Assembly: GCA_032718565.1 (NCBI GenBank)
Contig: JAVGVS010000011.1
Coordinates: 5,776,869 to 5,840,868, forward strand
Direction of reading: 5' to 3'
DNA: 64,000 bases
Source of the DNA: Distichodus sexfasciatus
Taxonomy: Eukaryota; Chordata; Actinopteri; Characiformes; Distichodontidae
The translations under genes were made by a program, and so were the position numbers. This document shows positions 48,270 to 60,961 of the stretch, one piece after another. The notes beneath the pieces were generated by a model that was given only the letters and a program-made list of their open reading frames with translations, searched no databases and was not told the origin of the DNA. Position 1 is the stretch's first letter; every line of letters begins with the position of its first letter.

Positions 48270-51200
48270 CTGTGGTTTTTGCAGACTCTTTGGCAGATCG
48301 GAGGAGAGGAAAGTGAAGAAATGTGTCGATTGAAAAATGCTAAGTGTTTCTAATCGTGTAAAGGGAAAGTGATCTTGTCATGTTCAAGCAGTGATTTTAC
48401 ACATAGCGTGGTAGTGCGACAGTGTGATTGCTTGTCTCTCTACCGCTTGTGGGACTGTTTTGAGGACATAAACTGGTCATGGTGAGTGCTGTCATAATAG
48501 GGTACCTTGTTCTTCAATTAAATCATTCCACTAGCTTTATACTGTACACTGATTTATAGTATAAATCAAACCCTGTGTTAAGGGACTGAACAATTTGCGG
48601 AGTTGCAGTTGAAGTTCTACAGCAAGAGTGAGCTTTATTCACTGCGTTTGGTCTACTTAATGGCTGCCAACTGCCAGATTTTGTAACTTCCAGGAATAAA
48701 TTCACCTGAAACTCGAAAGAAATGCTGGATTAGGAGAAGTAACTCTTGGAACCCTAGTTGAAGCCCCTTAACCTCAAGTTGTAGACTGTCATTAGAAAAT
48801 GAGAGTCTCATAAAAGTTGCAAATGTAAATGCTGCACTGACTAGCATTTCTGATATATTCAGAAAACCATTTAATTTGGCACTCCTACAGGTTTTCGGTT
48901 GTTGAGGTGATCTCAGGGTGTCCAAGGAACCATCTTTGGTACCCTAAGCAAGACTCTCAAGCCCAAGTTACTCCCTGTAATAATGAACTAGAAGTCATTC
49001 TGGATAAGGATGTCTGCCAATTGCTGGGAACCTAAATGTAAATGTGATTGTTGCTTGGTTAAGGACCAAGAGGGCGTTGAGTTTGAAGTCTGGCTCTATC
49101 CTACCTCCACACTAGGGTATAGGTGGTAGCGTTATGGTTAGGGAGTTTGCCCTGTGATTGGACGGTCGCCAGTTTGAATCCCGCAGTTTGAGGAAAGATC
49201 CAGAATACTGTGAGTTACTGAATACTGTGGTTTTACACGTCAGACCAGAGGCCTATTCTGGTCAGGGTATCACATTCGGTCTCAAGCATGTTAAGAACAC
49301 TGTGAACCTTTATACTGATAGTCCAAAGTCTGGCTTGTAAAACTATCAGATATTATGCTATAGAGATAATAAAAGCTTTGACAGCAAAAGGAAAAAAAAA
49401 CTTAACTAACCTCTGATTAGATGTGGATCAATCTCCTTTTTTGTTCTTGGGCCATTCGCTGATTTGCGCGGGTTAGCATTTCTGTAACACCAGACTTGGC
49501 TCATTTCCTGCGCCGAGAAGCAGTGGTGTAGATAAACAGAAGATAGTGAACTTCTTAGTGTGAATTCCTCCGTTCTCGCGTGTCTGGCAGCAGGCTCACG
49601 TGAAGCCGGAGTGGTGTAACAGAAGGCAACTTGTTTGTGGCTCCCTGCAGTACACGAGGCTCAGATGTCTGACGCGATTTCTCCACTCGTTTTGGTCCCC
49701 TGCTGGATGCCGTCTGTCTAGCTTGCTTGGGAATGGGGCAGTGTTCCGCTTGTTTACTGCTGTTCCTTCCTACTACTCTCAGTTTCGTTCTTAATTGGGG
49801 TTTCTCATTATTATTAAAGTCCAGGAGATGTATGCTTACCTCTGCCTTCAGTGCCCTCTGTACACTCTTTAAATAAAAGCACTCGGTTTCAGGCTCTGTC
49901 ACGTGAACCTTCAAGAAGACGAAATCCTCAAGTTCTAGGTCTGTTTTCCACAAACCATTGAGAGTCCAGAAAATTAAAATTTTACATCAGGATATCTACA
50001 GCTGTAGTCATTCATCAGGCGCATTCATCAATGATCATTTTACATGTATGGCATTTGACAATCTCTCTGGAGCAATTTGGGACTAATTTGAATTACATTT
50101 ACATTGTCATGGCATTTGTGTGTCCATGGTTCAGCAGTTTTTGTGGAGTTTAAGCAAGAGAGGTTTAATGCCTAAAACAAGCGGTCGAACACCAGTTCTT
50201 TGCTCTAAAGCTGACTACTGGTGCAGTCTTGTCTATTCATGCACAGTGACAAAGCAGACAAACACCCATAGGTTTTGACTCAGTGGCCTTAGAAAGGGTT
50301 AGGGAAAGCAGCCTGTGAATGCATCTTTACTGTAGTCTGTATTCATAAGAGGTTTGGATTGGCCATAGTTTTTGGAATTCTTGGGCAGAGACTCAAGTCA
50401 TCTGGCTCTGCACTCTCTGGGCATCATTACCCATCATAACAATGGTGCTGTAGACTCTGTGATCACTTTACCTGGAACAGGTCTATTCATTTCAAATTCC
50501 CAATTCAGAAGAGCTGCTTGTAACTTGGAGCATTTTTTCCAGACTTAACATGATTGAGGTTTAGATGAGCACAATGTATTTAGATTTTAATTGCAATATG
50601 GGTGCAAAAAACCTTGCCCTGTTACAATGTTGAAGTTAAAGAATGTTAAAACAACAGAATGGAGCACAGTACCCAGAGATGCCCATGTAGCTAACAATGA
50701 ATTTAAGCTTAAAGCTAATGTGCCACATAAGTCTATTAGGCCTGGACTTCCACAGTAAATGGCTTGAAATACAAGTTCCTGTTTGTTTTGTGAACTATAA
50801 ATGGTTGGAACAAATTTGTGCTCATATTGAATTCTTCCAGAGCAGTTTACCTTTACATTTTATATAGACAGCATCTAAACCGGATCGGCTTCCATTTTTC
50901 CTAATTTCGGGGGAAGTTTTCCCTGAGGCAACTTGAGGTTAAGAGTCTTGGCCAGGGACCCATTGACCCATTATGGAGACTTCATAATGTAGAAGGAAAC
51001 TCCAAGCAGGTCAAAACTGCACACCCCAAACATTAAGGGACACGTACTCGATGACGTCTTTCCTTGGGTGACCCCCTGTTCTTGACATTGTCACTTGGCA
51101 GTAAACTTATATTAACAAAATGTCTTGCATAACATCTTATGTAACTTGGGTTCAGTAGCAGACTGTAGACACTGGACAGTATCTTATGTTGAGGGAACCC

Positions 51201-54200
51201 TTGGGCCATTCGGTTAGTATGACAAACATGAGGCCAAACAGCCATTACAGCCTGGGATGTGTGAATGGTGGATCAAAGGGACGCTTAGAGACTGTGAACT
51301 GGGTTCACACGGAAAGTGGTCTCAGTTCCAGTCGTCTTGGAGTCTGTGAAGATGTCTAGACCTGGTACGATTTCAGCTTTTGAATTCATTCATGCTAATC
51401 TGACTATGTGCCAAGTGTCCTAGAAAAAGCCTTGATTAACAGTAGTGTGGTGGTTTATCAATTGAAAAAAATGTCTCTTTGGAAAGTCACATACCTGTAA
51501 TTTTGATATCTGGGGTGTCTAAAACTGTGGTGGGATTTGTACTATTTGCATGATTGTTTGGTAGTCCACTTGAAAGATGTCTCAGGCCAGTTTTAACCTG
51601 TTAAGCCCTGAGGCTGTTTTACAGATTTTTGCTCTAAAAAAGATACCCAAAATAAAATGTTTATATCTCAGCAACCACAATGTATATTTTTATGCTTTTG
51701 GCATCATTATAAAGGTAACACTTGTGAGATTACTGTGGAATCAGCGTACATGTTACTGGTTCAGAATAAAGGAAGATGCAACACAGCAGAACATGATAAA
51801 AAAAATCATGTTTGCCAAAAAAAACCCATTATCTGTGAAATCTGCAGTCTCTGCTTTCATAAGATATACGGTATGCATGGTTAGCCGTAGTAGTAGTATA
51901 GATTCTACAGCCATATTTCTTCCACGTAGACCTACACAGTGTTTTTGTTCTTTGTTTATTTATGTGTTTGGTGTTGGAATTGTGTTGTCTTTAGGCGGCA
52001 TTTGTTGTTTAAGATTTTTAGACGAGATTCTATCGGTGATGTTGATGTGCTGCATGCATATGTTTGTTTACATTTACCGACTATTTAAGCCTTCCCGTTC
52101 TGCTCTCGGTACCGGAGGTGATCAGGCTCAAGCCATTAAGTATGGGATGGAAGAGACTGCAGTGTGAAAGTGTAATTTAATTTGTGGTCTTGTACTAAAA
52201 TAACTTGTGAGCATCCCTTACAAAAATTTTAGGCTTCAGGCAAACAGTTGCTCTTACCCTTGGGCATTGTTACCGGAAAATTGCAGCAAGGTCATATTTT
52301 GACACGTAAATTAGGTTTGTGGCAAACCTGTGGTAGACTTCAAGCATAATTTGTTAACGAAAACCTCACTACAAGTTTACCATTACTGGCAAATTGTTTT
52401 GGCAAATCATTTCCAAAAGTTTTCCCAAATGGCTGACAATGGAAACTTGTGGCAATATATTATGGCAAACTCCACCGTTTGGCACAAATTACCCCCAAGT
52501 TTGCCGCAAGCTTGTCGCAAACATTTTGTTCTTGTAAGGGGTGTTAAAATATTGTAACTCTACACATTATATAGTCTTTAAAGTGTTATAGTATAGTCTT
52601 AAAATTTCCATCTCCTTTGTCAGAATCATATAGCCCATACTTTGACTTACCACATCTTAATTTATTTTCATGCTTTCGTATGTCATCCTATAGTAAGAAC
52701 ACCAACACTGAGCAGTAATCTGAATGCCAACAATTGGGATCTGGTTTGTTGCAGTTGCATTTATAGGGTTTGTCTTGGTGACTCCTGCTACAATTCTTGA
52801 GCAAATTCATTGCGAGCATGTGATTACCCTCCCAAAAAACTATAACTACATTTACAGTAGAATTAATGTAAGACTCAGAGGTTGATTTGGACTAAGTAGA
52901 GGTATGAATTTCCAATGCCTTTCCAATGTTAGAATATGATAACTGCTGAGTAGTGATAATTAGGCTGGGAGGTCTGAAGTCTGTCCAAGTCTACAAGTCT
53001 ATCTGCTGAGGGAGACTCCATCCTGGATTCAGACTGCAACCTTACACTCTGGGGTGAGTTTTTCTTTGTCACCATCAGCTTAGGTCTGTCTCTAAAAGCG
53101 TGTATTTGGATTTCTGTAAAGCAGTTTTGCAGAGGCGTATGATAAAAAACCAACAGATTTTCAGTGTCAGAACAGTTGAGAGCAGTGTTGAATTAGCAGC
53201 CACAATGTCTAGACCTGGTTTTCAATGTGGAGCCTCACAAGCAGTGTTGGTTTCTGAGTTGAATTAAATCCTGACAGTTGGCTATTTCAGTCATTTAATA
53301 ATTCAGAAACTACAATCTGATTAGATTGCTCAGGGAAAATTCTGAAAACTGACCTGCAAGGGTGGATTTTATGAATGTAGTAACTAGCCTGTTTGCTTAA
53401 TGCATCCAGCTACTCCCAAAAAATACCAGGTTGTGGTCAGAAGTGTTAACCTAACACCTGCAGCATTGCCTTCCATCCAGCTGCTTTCCCATAAAACACA
53501 AAGCTCCATTTGTTGGGGCAAAAAAATGCATTCGTTTTTTGCCATCCACTAGAAGAGAAATTTGCAGTCGGTTAACAGCATGCTGTTGATGTGTGTGTGT
53601 GATGATGACTGAGCTCCCTGTGACCATGAGAAGACACCTGAGCTCTTGCTTCCTGTCCTACAACCTGACTCCGCTGTGGCTTGCTCTCTTCCAGCATCTT
53701 CCTTATGAAATATTCAAAGACCTTGATGTCGGAGCACAGCCAGCCAGTGTCCGGTCAGCGATGATCACAGCTCTGGCTGGCCTTGTCAGAACAAAACTTT
53801 GTTTACCCTGTAAAGCTGTGAACCCTGTTCAAACTCAGCTGATTGTGAGCATTAAGTAATTGCCTTGCTGGTAAAGTGTGCTTAAAAAATCTTATCAAAA
53901 CGTATATTTAGAGCATCACAGTTGGATCATGAGAAACTTGTGACTGGTTTAAGATGTGCTTATGTTTTTGACCAGTTTTTCCAACATCATATGAACCAGA
54001 TAAAGTTTGTTTTATTCCTCAAAATTAATAGCAATAATAATTAATAGAGCAGAATAATGCCAACTTTTAAGCAGCAGATTCTGTGATTCTGTTCACATTA
54101 TAATCTGTGATGGTACAAAAACAAAAAAGCCACAAGAATCTCTACTGGTTTGAGAATATACTTATTTAAGCTTTTTCCTAATAGGTTTGGTCTCACTTGT

Positions 54201-54430
54201 TCCACCAGCACCGCCCTTTAGTTACAAACAATTGAGGCCTGTAATGTTTCAATCATTTATTTGTTGTAAATTTTTTATATTAGCTGATAATTTTGTATAA
54301 AATTAAAAAATAAACCTTAAAAATCCCACATTTGCCCCAAACATGAATTTAAATGAATGTAAATTAAACACCATCTACATCATAAACCTTTAGAGGCACA
54401 GTATGTAGTCCAAAATCTCCTCTTAGTCAA
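48270..54430. other. Intergenic region csnk2a2 / unrecognised small gene
   Basis: About 6 kb of mostly AT-rich DNA with repeat fragments: a SINE head with TTTGAATCCC near 49118-49185, the MITE-like element at 52216-52541, and degenerate SINE body words elsewhere. Open stretches at 51577-52167 (+), 49555-49953 (-) and 53593-53859 (+) have no domain I recognise and no convincing exon structure. Confidence 0.5.
52216..52541. mobile_element. MITE-like element with CCCTTACAA termini
   Basis: Starts CCCTTACAAAAATTTTAGGC and ends TTGTTCTTGTAAGGGG, giving short terminal inverted repeats CCCTTACAA/TTGTAAGGG. The interior repeats words like TTGTGGCAAACCTG, GGCAAATTG and TTTGCCGCAAGCTTG. About 325 bases, no coding capacity. 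Target duplication not obvious. Confidence 0.5.
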
Positions 54431-55143
54431 ACAACTTTATTATATGACATCAGAACACCTTAACTAACACAGCAGAGAGACACAAAAAAGAAAAGACATT
54501 AACTTCACAACTATTTTTAGCCTCTGAGTTATTTAAGTCCCCATCTGAACAGAGAGGGTCAGTGGCGACTTTATGAAGTCTGTGGCCGGCTCAGATTCAG
54601 CACGGGAGCACACACCAGCCACTAGATTCCCATCACAAGAGGAAACACTGGGCACCAGGCCCCTCACTCACAACCACAAACACAAACTCAAAAAATAGTT
54701 CTGACCTATTAGCATTTCTGATAAGGATATTCTAGCTTTAATGCCCAAGACTCTTCTAATTGATAGAAAAGGAACTATTTAAGTTTTGAACAATAAGCAA
54801 TGAACAGAATGATAACAAAATCAATACAATTTAGCTTTTTAAAGATTAACAAGTGATATCTGAGAGTCAACATTCTGAATGTGTCTTTCTAGGGACATTA
54901 ATGTGAGGCATCATCCAAAGATTCCAGCACACAGAAGGATGTATCCAAATCTTCTGTCGTTCTCTTCCTTGCAGTTCTTCTCTTTTTTTGGACAAATGTC
55001 CCTTTGAACAACAGAGTCCAACATAACGGGGGAAACTGCACCACTCTCATGCATCTGGGCAGATGGAATTAGGCTCCATCCTTAAATTAAAATACGTTGC
55101 CCCCAGTGAGGGCCGATGTAAAGGTCTGTGGAGGCTCTGGGCT

Positions 55144-56893
55144 TTAGCTGACTCTCTTGATATTGTTACTGCGTCTGCGGCGGAAGCAGGCGGGCAGGCA
55201 GCGCTTTTCTGATTTGATGGTGGGAGAACTGGGGGTGGCTGAAGATGCTCCCTGCTTCCTGTGAACATGACAAGAGGAAGGCAGTGAGCCGAATGTCAAC
55301 AATCCTGACATGATTCTTAAACATGCTGTAGAATGCCATAATCACAACATTGCCTAAATATACTGGTAGGATATACTTCATCAGGATTCAAATATACTTC
55401 ATGATCTGTTTGTGTAAAAATCATTAGATGAATTACTATCTGAAATAATCAGTTAAAAATGTAGCAAGTTGATTTTCTAGTCTGATCAGAGAGAATTAGA
55501 ATGTCTAAAAATGTTTTCCCCTTCTGCATATTTATCACATTGTGGGGAGCATCTCACCTTGCAACGGCAGCTGCTTCTCGATCCCGGATTTCTCGCATGA
55601 CGCGCAGCATATGACAGATCTGACGCAGAGTCAGTTTTGGGTCGTGGTAGGCCAGCCGGGGTTGTGGAGTCCACCGGGGCCCGTGATACGTTAAAAGAGA
55701 CATGTAGCCTCCCCCAGGCCCCCTGCCAAATAACCCCATGGGGTGTATACTGCTGGCATAACAGGACGCACACTGTGATTAAAAAACAAAACAGAAAATG
55801 ATTGAGTTTGAGTTCCATTCAACCATTATATTGCATTTTTTTAAAAAATGTATTTAGAGTGCTTTCATTTAGTTTGTGCTTAGTATTCTTTGTATTGTGT
55901 CTTGGCAGTAAATTTTATTTTTTTGGCTTTTTCTCTTTTTGGGACACTTTGAGCTGCATATCAAGGATAGAATATAAATAAACGTTAACTGTTGTGTAAA
56001 CTTTGCAAATTAATTAGACATTTCCATCAGCCCTGCTGCTGCTCCCCATCTTTCAGCCAGGAAGACAGTTAATTACCTACATACGAAACCAAATACTCAC
56101 TGATAAACGCACACTAAGGCCAGACGTAACTCACAATAGACTATATAAAGCTAGCTTCAAGACAAAAAGTTTTTTTTTCACTTGACACCTGATCAGCACC
56201 AAGTCCTAACAAGGAAATTTCACACCACACAGTCTGAAAAGAGCTCAAGACACAGACTTCAGCAAGTACCCAAACATGATTAATTTGCAGCTGGACTAAT
56301 TAGGTTTAAACAAACTAAATTAATTAAATACAATGCTAATTGTGAGCTTAGAGTGTATCACTTTTCTGGTCCCTGATTACGAAGCGTTATTATTTGTGTA
56401 GTGTGGTTAAAACTGAGTGGAAAGCCATATTTAAGTTAGTTTGAGACTCGGCCTAATATGTCAGTAAGAATATTAGGAGTTCTTATAAACTATTCATGTG
56501 CTAAAGCTCAGAAAGCATAACCTCTTGTTATTCAACCAAGGGTTTGTGAATGGCATTATATAGCTTAAACATTTTCTTCTTATTAGTTATTTATAATTGG
56601 TTCTTAGTTAATAATATGATTGATAATGATATGATAATATGATTCTAAACTTTTTGCTTCATGTTTTTTTACTTTTACTTTCAATGATCCAATTTACTTA
56701 GTTAATTGAAATAAGTGGCTACAGTTGATTATTTTCAATGACCAACATAAACAAATAATTAAAAATAACCCTAAAATTATATATATGTATATATATATAA
56801 AAAAATAATATTATAACAACTATATATAAAATCATATTTATTAACAACAAGATAATATTACATGCTAATACTCACTGGGACTACAGTCGCCAT
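55144..56893 (-). CDS. Unrecognised 115-residue protein gene, three exons
   Basis: Coding exons on the minus strand: 56893-56876 (MATVVP), 55772-55558 and 55258-55144 (TAA at 55146-55144). All four splice borders are canonical (CCA|GTGAGT, CACAG|TGT, AAG|GTGAGA, CACAG|GAA), and phases 0 and 2 both match. Features of the protein: an early CASC pair, a Gly/Tyr-rich middle (LFGRGPGGGYMSLL, WTPQPRLAYHDP), a predicted helix LTLRQICHMLRVMREIRDRE, then a Ser/Thr/Pro segment and a Cys/Arg-rich basic tail (KRCLPACFRRRR). There is no signal peptide or membrane segment. A TATA box lies 92 bases upstream of the ATG. A poly(A) signal (TTTATT on +) is near 54436, implying a 3' UTR of about 700 bases. I do not recognise the family and assign no function. 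The structure is strong; identity unknown. Confidence 0.75.
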
Positions 56894-56984
56894 GGCGCGC
56901 AGCGTGTGCAGATGTTCTCCCTGTGCTAAAGATGCTACTGTATCCTCTGTGAGAAGCTTCTGTCCCCTCAGACTCAGGATGGCA

Positions 56985-57091
56985 TATTTATAGTTACGGC
57001 CATCTACAGACACCTGTGATCTGACCAACTAGAGCAAGACAGAAAGCAGAGCCCCGCCTCCTGCACCGGCATCATCTGGTGACTTCACCTG
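56985..57091 (-). promoter_or_regulatory. TATA box and E-boxes of the unrecognised small gene
   Basis: On the minus strand, TATAAATA occupies 56992-56985, a full TATA box 92 bases before the ATG. About 20 bases further upstream is an E-box CACCTG (57011-57016), with another CACCTG near 57086. A canonical TATA box is unusual for the broadly expressed genes around it and suggests tissue-restricted transcription. E-box use is inference. Confidence 0.6.
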
Positions 57092-57659
57092 CAGTCCGTG
57101 GCCACACCTTGCACACCACGGTAAACAAAAGGTAACGTCTCACGTTTCAGCCACGCTACCCTGCTAACATGCTGTCAATTATTAAACTGGCTTTTGTTCT
57201 CTCTGGGTAAATTTAGAGGCCTCAGGTGGAGAACAAAGATGCCTTCTAGGAAGAACGGGGAAGATGAAATGGATGACAAACTTCTTACGGCTGTTGTGCA
57301 ACTACGTGCAGTTTATACCTTACTCCAGCCTGACCGGCAATGGGGTGGTCGTCACGTCCGGGTGGAACCTGGTCCTGTTGGATTATTCTGGTTTGCTGAA
57401 GTAGGCCATCTTCAGCAGACTCTATGATTCTTGTTGATAAGCCCAGTAGAAACGTTGATAAAAGCATCCAGTTCCAATTTAAAACTAATCAACTCTAAAG
57501 TTAAAGAGGCTTGGTTTACCAAAGAGTGTTGAATGTAGGTTAACCGAAGGTTGGCAAATGTGTCTCTGTACAAGCTTGTTAAGTTTTCTATTGTGTTGTA
57601 TTCGAATCACGCCAACAGCAGCGAAAACAAAATTAGCAACACGTTAGACTACGCTCAAT

Positions 57660-57990
57660 AACTTAAACTACTGTTAGTACTAAGTACCCTTTAGATTTGG
57701 TACTAAGTATACTTTTAGTTTTAGTATTAAGTACCCTTTTTGTTTGGTCTAAGCACATTTTTGTTTGTTTTTGGTACTCAGTACCCTTTTGTGTTTGGTA
57801 CTAAGCACCCTTTTAGTTTTTGGTACGTAGTACCCTTCATGTTTGGTACTAAATACACTTTTAGTTTTTGTATTAAGTACCCTTTTTTGGCACTTAGCAA
57901 AACTTAGTTTTTGGTACTCTGTACTCTTTTGTGTTTGGTACTAAGTAGCCTTGTGGGGTTAGGTACAGTACCCTTTGTATTTGGTAAATG
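57660..57990. repeat. Minisatellite, unit about 25-28 bp (TTTTGGTACTAAGTACCCTT)
   Basis: Roughly a dozen imperfect copies of TTAGTTTTTGGTACTAAGTA + CCCTT between the small gene and fa2h. Each unit contains the palindrome GGTACTAAGTACC, so single strands could fold. Confidence 0.85.
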
Positions 57991-58063
57991 TAAACATAAT
58001 GAATAATTGTTATGAAAAACATTCTTGTTAAAGGCATTGTGTAATTTTAATTAAGGGCCTACT

Positions 58064-58437
58064 GGTGCCTATACTGCAGTGGTTAGCGCTGCCACCGCAC
58101 AGCGAGAAGGTCCTGGGTTCGAACCCCGGGGACGGCTGTAGGGTCTTTCTGTGTGGAGTTTGCATGCTCTCCCTGTGTTTGCGTGGGTTTCTTCCGGGTG
58201 CTCTGGTTTCCTCCCACAGTGCAAAGGCATGCACTATAGGTTGACTGGCGGCTCTAGATTGGCCCCGTGTGGGCGGAGGTGGGATTGTGTGGGTGTGTGT
58301 GCCCTGCAGTGTGTTGGCGCCTGCCCAGGGTTGGTCCCCGCCTTGTACACGTAAGTTCCCGGGATGGGCTCCGGTCCCCCCGTGACCCCGATTGAGATTT
58401 GGCAGTTCGGAGAATGAATGAATGAACGGTGCCTATA
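58064..58437 (+). mobile_element. Complete tRNA-derived SINE (family A) with target-site duplication
   Basis: Flanked by a perfect 10-base direct repeat GGTGCCTATA at 58064-58073 and 58428-58437. The head has A-box-like AGTGGTTAGCGCTGCC and a perfect B box GGGTTCGAACCCC near 58117. The body matches the copies at 1163 and 4350. The tail is (GAAT)n. It is the best-preserved and presumably youngest copy in the window. Confidence 0.88.
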
Positions 58438-58439
58438 TT

Positions 58440-60679
58440 TTGTAAGTGAGCTTAGTGTTCTGGAGAGGAATTTATTTGAAATTTGCAAAACTTGCCCCAG
58501 GCTATAGCAGTTATTCATCTAAAAGTGACCTCAGACGGCCAAGGAATGCCTACTTAGTTCTGACTGCTCTGTAGTTCATTGTTACCAAAAATTTACACAT
58601 TGCTGTTTTAATATTAAGAAATTTTAGTTTTACCTAACCCAAAATGTTTTGAGAAACGAACTGAAATATTTAAAAAAGATATTTATGCAAAAAGACAAAC
58701 CAATCTGTTATCTCACAGAGTAAAACAATCTGTTCATTGACGTTTTATAAACATTCCCTGTAGTACATCAGGTTTCCAGTATGGTGATAACAAGTGAGCT
58801 AAAATAAACAAATAATATTATATCATTATACAATATAATTTATATGTATTAAATCAGTTATACAGTAATAAGAATTAATAATTAGTGTCTCTGGTTGGAT
58901 GAGAGGCACAAACTTGGTCACAATCGGTTGATATGATGGGGTTCTACTGCCACCTGGAGACAAAACCTGACAATACATTGAAACCCAGCTGCAAATTTAC
59001 CTTAATGTGGTCTAACCTGATGTGGAGAAATTCTGAACAAACCAAACATGTTGCAGAACCAGTTCTCCGAAAAAGTCTATTTTAGGCCACGAAAGAAAAC
59101 ATGCTGATGCCCAGTTTCAAGGAAAAATATGTAGATAATATGTAGATTTTTGAGCACATCTGCACACAAATTAATGAGCCAAAACTATATATTAGATTAA
59201 TTAATCGTTCTTTCTTTAATAAACTGAGGTGATTGTAGCACCTTTTTTATTTCAATAAATATTAAATGCATACGTGACCTTCAGACAAATGAAGACAAAG
59301 AGTGTCGAAGGTTATAACGTAGAAGAAAGTGACTTACTACTGACAAAACCAATCAATTATTGATAGGAAAAAGTGCAGATATTGCAAGAGGAGTGATGTT
59401 AATGTCTGAGATATTTTGTGCTGTTTTTTTGTTGTTTGTTTGTTTATTTTAACGTTCCTACAACCAAATCGACCATCACAACCCATTATTTCACTTAATG
59501 CTAGAATTATATGAATTGTAAAAATAAAATAAAATAAATAAATAAATATTGAGTTATGTACTATTATATAGGAGAAATAATAATTGAATTCAAAAGGACA
59601 ACGCATTTTGTGGTTATGTGACCTAGATAAAATAAGATAAAATAATTAATACATATGATATATTATGTTGTTTTGAATGCAACGTTTTTTCTCTCATAAA
59701 AATGCCCAGTAAACGCATATTTATCGCATAGTTAACAATTTGCCCAGCCTTCTTGTAAAAGAGACGCCAAGTTAGACTTCATCCACCATGGTGTGTGGAA
59801 GTTGACGGAGTCTGTATCATTACAATTTGAATAAAAGCCGCGAGTTATTAACTCTCCAAACTAAGAATTGGCAACGTCATGGACTCTAGTGAATTATTTA
59901 CAACTCTAAAAGCTCTGCGACTCCAATTTCTCTCCTCAACATAAGCTCCAATATGCCTGTAGGGGCCAAGGTCCGATAATATTTTGTAGGAATTTTCAAA
60001 AACTAATACTAATAAAATCTTGACTGAACATGTTGCTAGTGTTTGGTTTCATCTTTTATGATTGATAAGTTTGCACTGCCGAGGGCGGCGCGCGCGCCTC
60101 TCGAGTCCGTTCGCCGCTCAGAGCAGCTTAACGCGGGGCGAAACGAGGCGACAAATCCCCAAAATGGATCACCAGTTCACGGCGATTAACCGATAAAAAT
60201 TCACTCGAATGAAAACGCGACTCAATGCCCCTCTCTGACCCAGGCGTCACTCCCACCTGTGTAAAAAAAAAAAAAAAAAAAAGCTGGTGAAACAGGTGAA
60301 TCGCGTCACTTTTCCAGGCCACGCCTTCGAGAGCGAAACGCGGGAGGTCTGAGGGTGTTCTAAAATATTTACATTTTATAAGTGAATGAATAAAAACGCC
60401 GACGTTAACAGATAAATGTAAGAGACCCCGTTGTAGAAACTATCAGAGTTTACACCACGCTTTTAGCCTCTTAAGCCGCCTAACTCAACAGGTGCCTGTC
60501 AGAGGAATTGTGGGTAGTGAATAATTAATGAGATGATAATGAGCTGTCGCTAAGAGCTGGGCGTGAGAGGCGCCTGGACGCTAGTGTGTAGATCGCGATT
60601 TCAGCTGGACAGCCGGGGTCGTCGCGTTAAATTGTCTTTTTATTTTTTTTTAAACGGACACCCCGATATTTCTCGCAAA
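58440..60679. other. Intergenic DNA upstream of fa2h and its promoter
   Basis: AT-rich non-coding DNA to about 60050, with an AAATAAAATAAATAAATAAA run near 59523. It then becomes CpG-richer (GGCGGCGCGCGCGCC near 60083), with a poly(A) run near 60262, into the fa2h 5' UTR. No exon recognised before 60680. Confidence 0.5.
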
Positions 60680-60961
60680 ATGTCGCCCTCGGTGTCCCCT
60701 CGCTTCTTCTCAGAGACGGAAGTGGCGAGACACTGCACTAAGGAGTCGTGCTGGGTGCTGGTGGGGACGCGGGTCTACGACGTGACCGCTTTCTTGCGGA
60801 TGCACCCCGGCGGCGAGCCGCTGATCTTGCGCCGCTCCGGGAAGGACATCAGCCCGCAGCTGGACGGACCGCCGCACCGGCACTCGGCGAACGCGCGGCG
60901 GTGGCTGGAGCAGTACTACATCGGTGAACTGGACCGAGACAGTACGCGTTACTACACAGAG
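60680..60961 (+). CDS. fa2h: Fatty acid 2-hydroxylase, exon 1 (partial, runs off right edge)
   Basis: ER enzyme that 2-hydroxylates fatty acids for sphingolipids of myelin and epidermis. Only the first coding exon is in the window: 94 codons ending TACACAGAG|GTATGG. It encodes the cytochrome b5-like domain: FSETEVARHCTKESCWVLVG, VYDVTAFLRMHPGGEPL with heme-ligand His42 in HPGG, then DISPQLDGPPHRHSANARRW and LEQYYIGEL, which is nearly identical to human FA2H. The frame is open upstream to 60563, but ATG 60680 (AAAATGTC) is where the family starts. The di-iron hydroxylase domain and membrane segments must lie beyond base 64000. Confidence 0.93.

Noticed and set aside
49835..49953. Minus-strand stretch LELEDFVFLKVHVTEPETECF...RALKAE ending at a GAG|GTAAGC donor
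   Set aside because: The donor is good and the peptide looks protein-like, but no acceptable acceptor or ATG precedes it and no partner exon was found. Could be a decayed exon; not supported enough to call.
51577..52167. Open frame of 196 codons on the plus strand
   Set aside because: No recognisable domain, AT-rich composition like its surroundings, and no promoter or splice context. It lies beside a MITE-like element. Probably chance or repeat-derived.
60563..60679. In-frame N-terminal extension of fa2h
   Set aside because: The fa2h family begins near MSPSVSPRFF. The extension is low in similarity and rich in basic and hydrophobic residues of UTR origin, so ATG 60680 was chosen.
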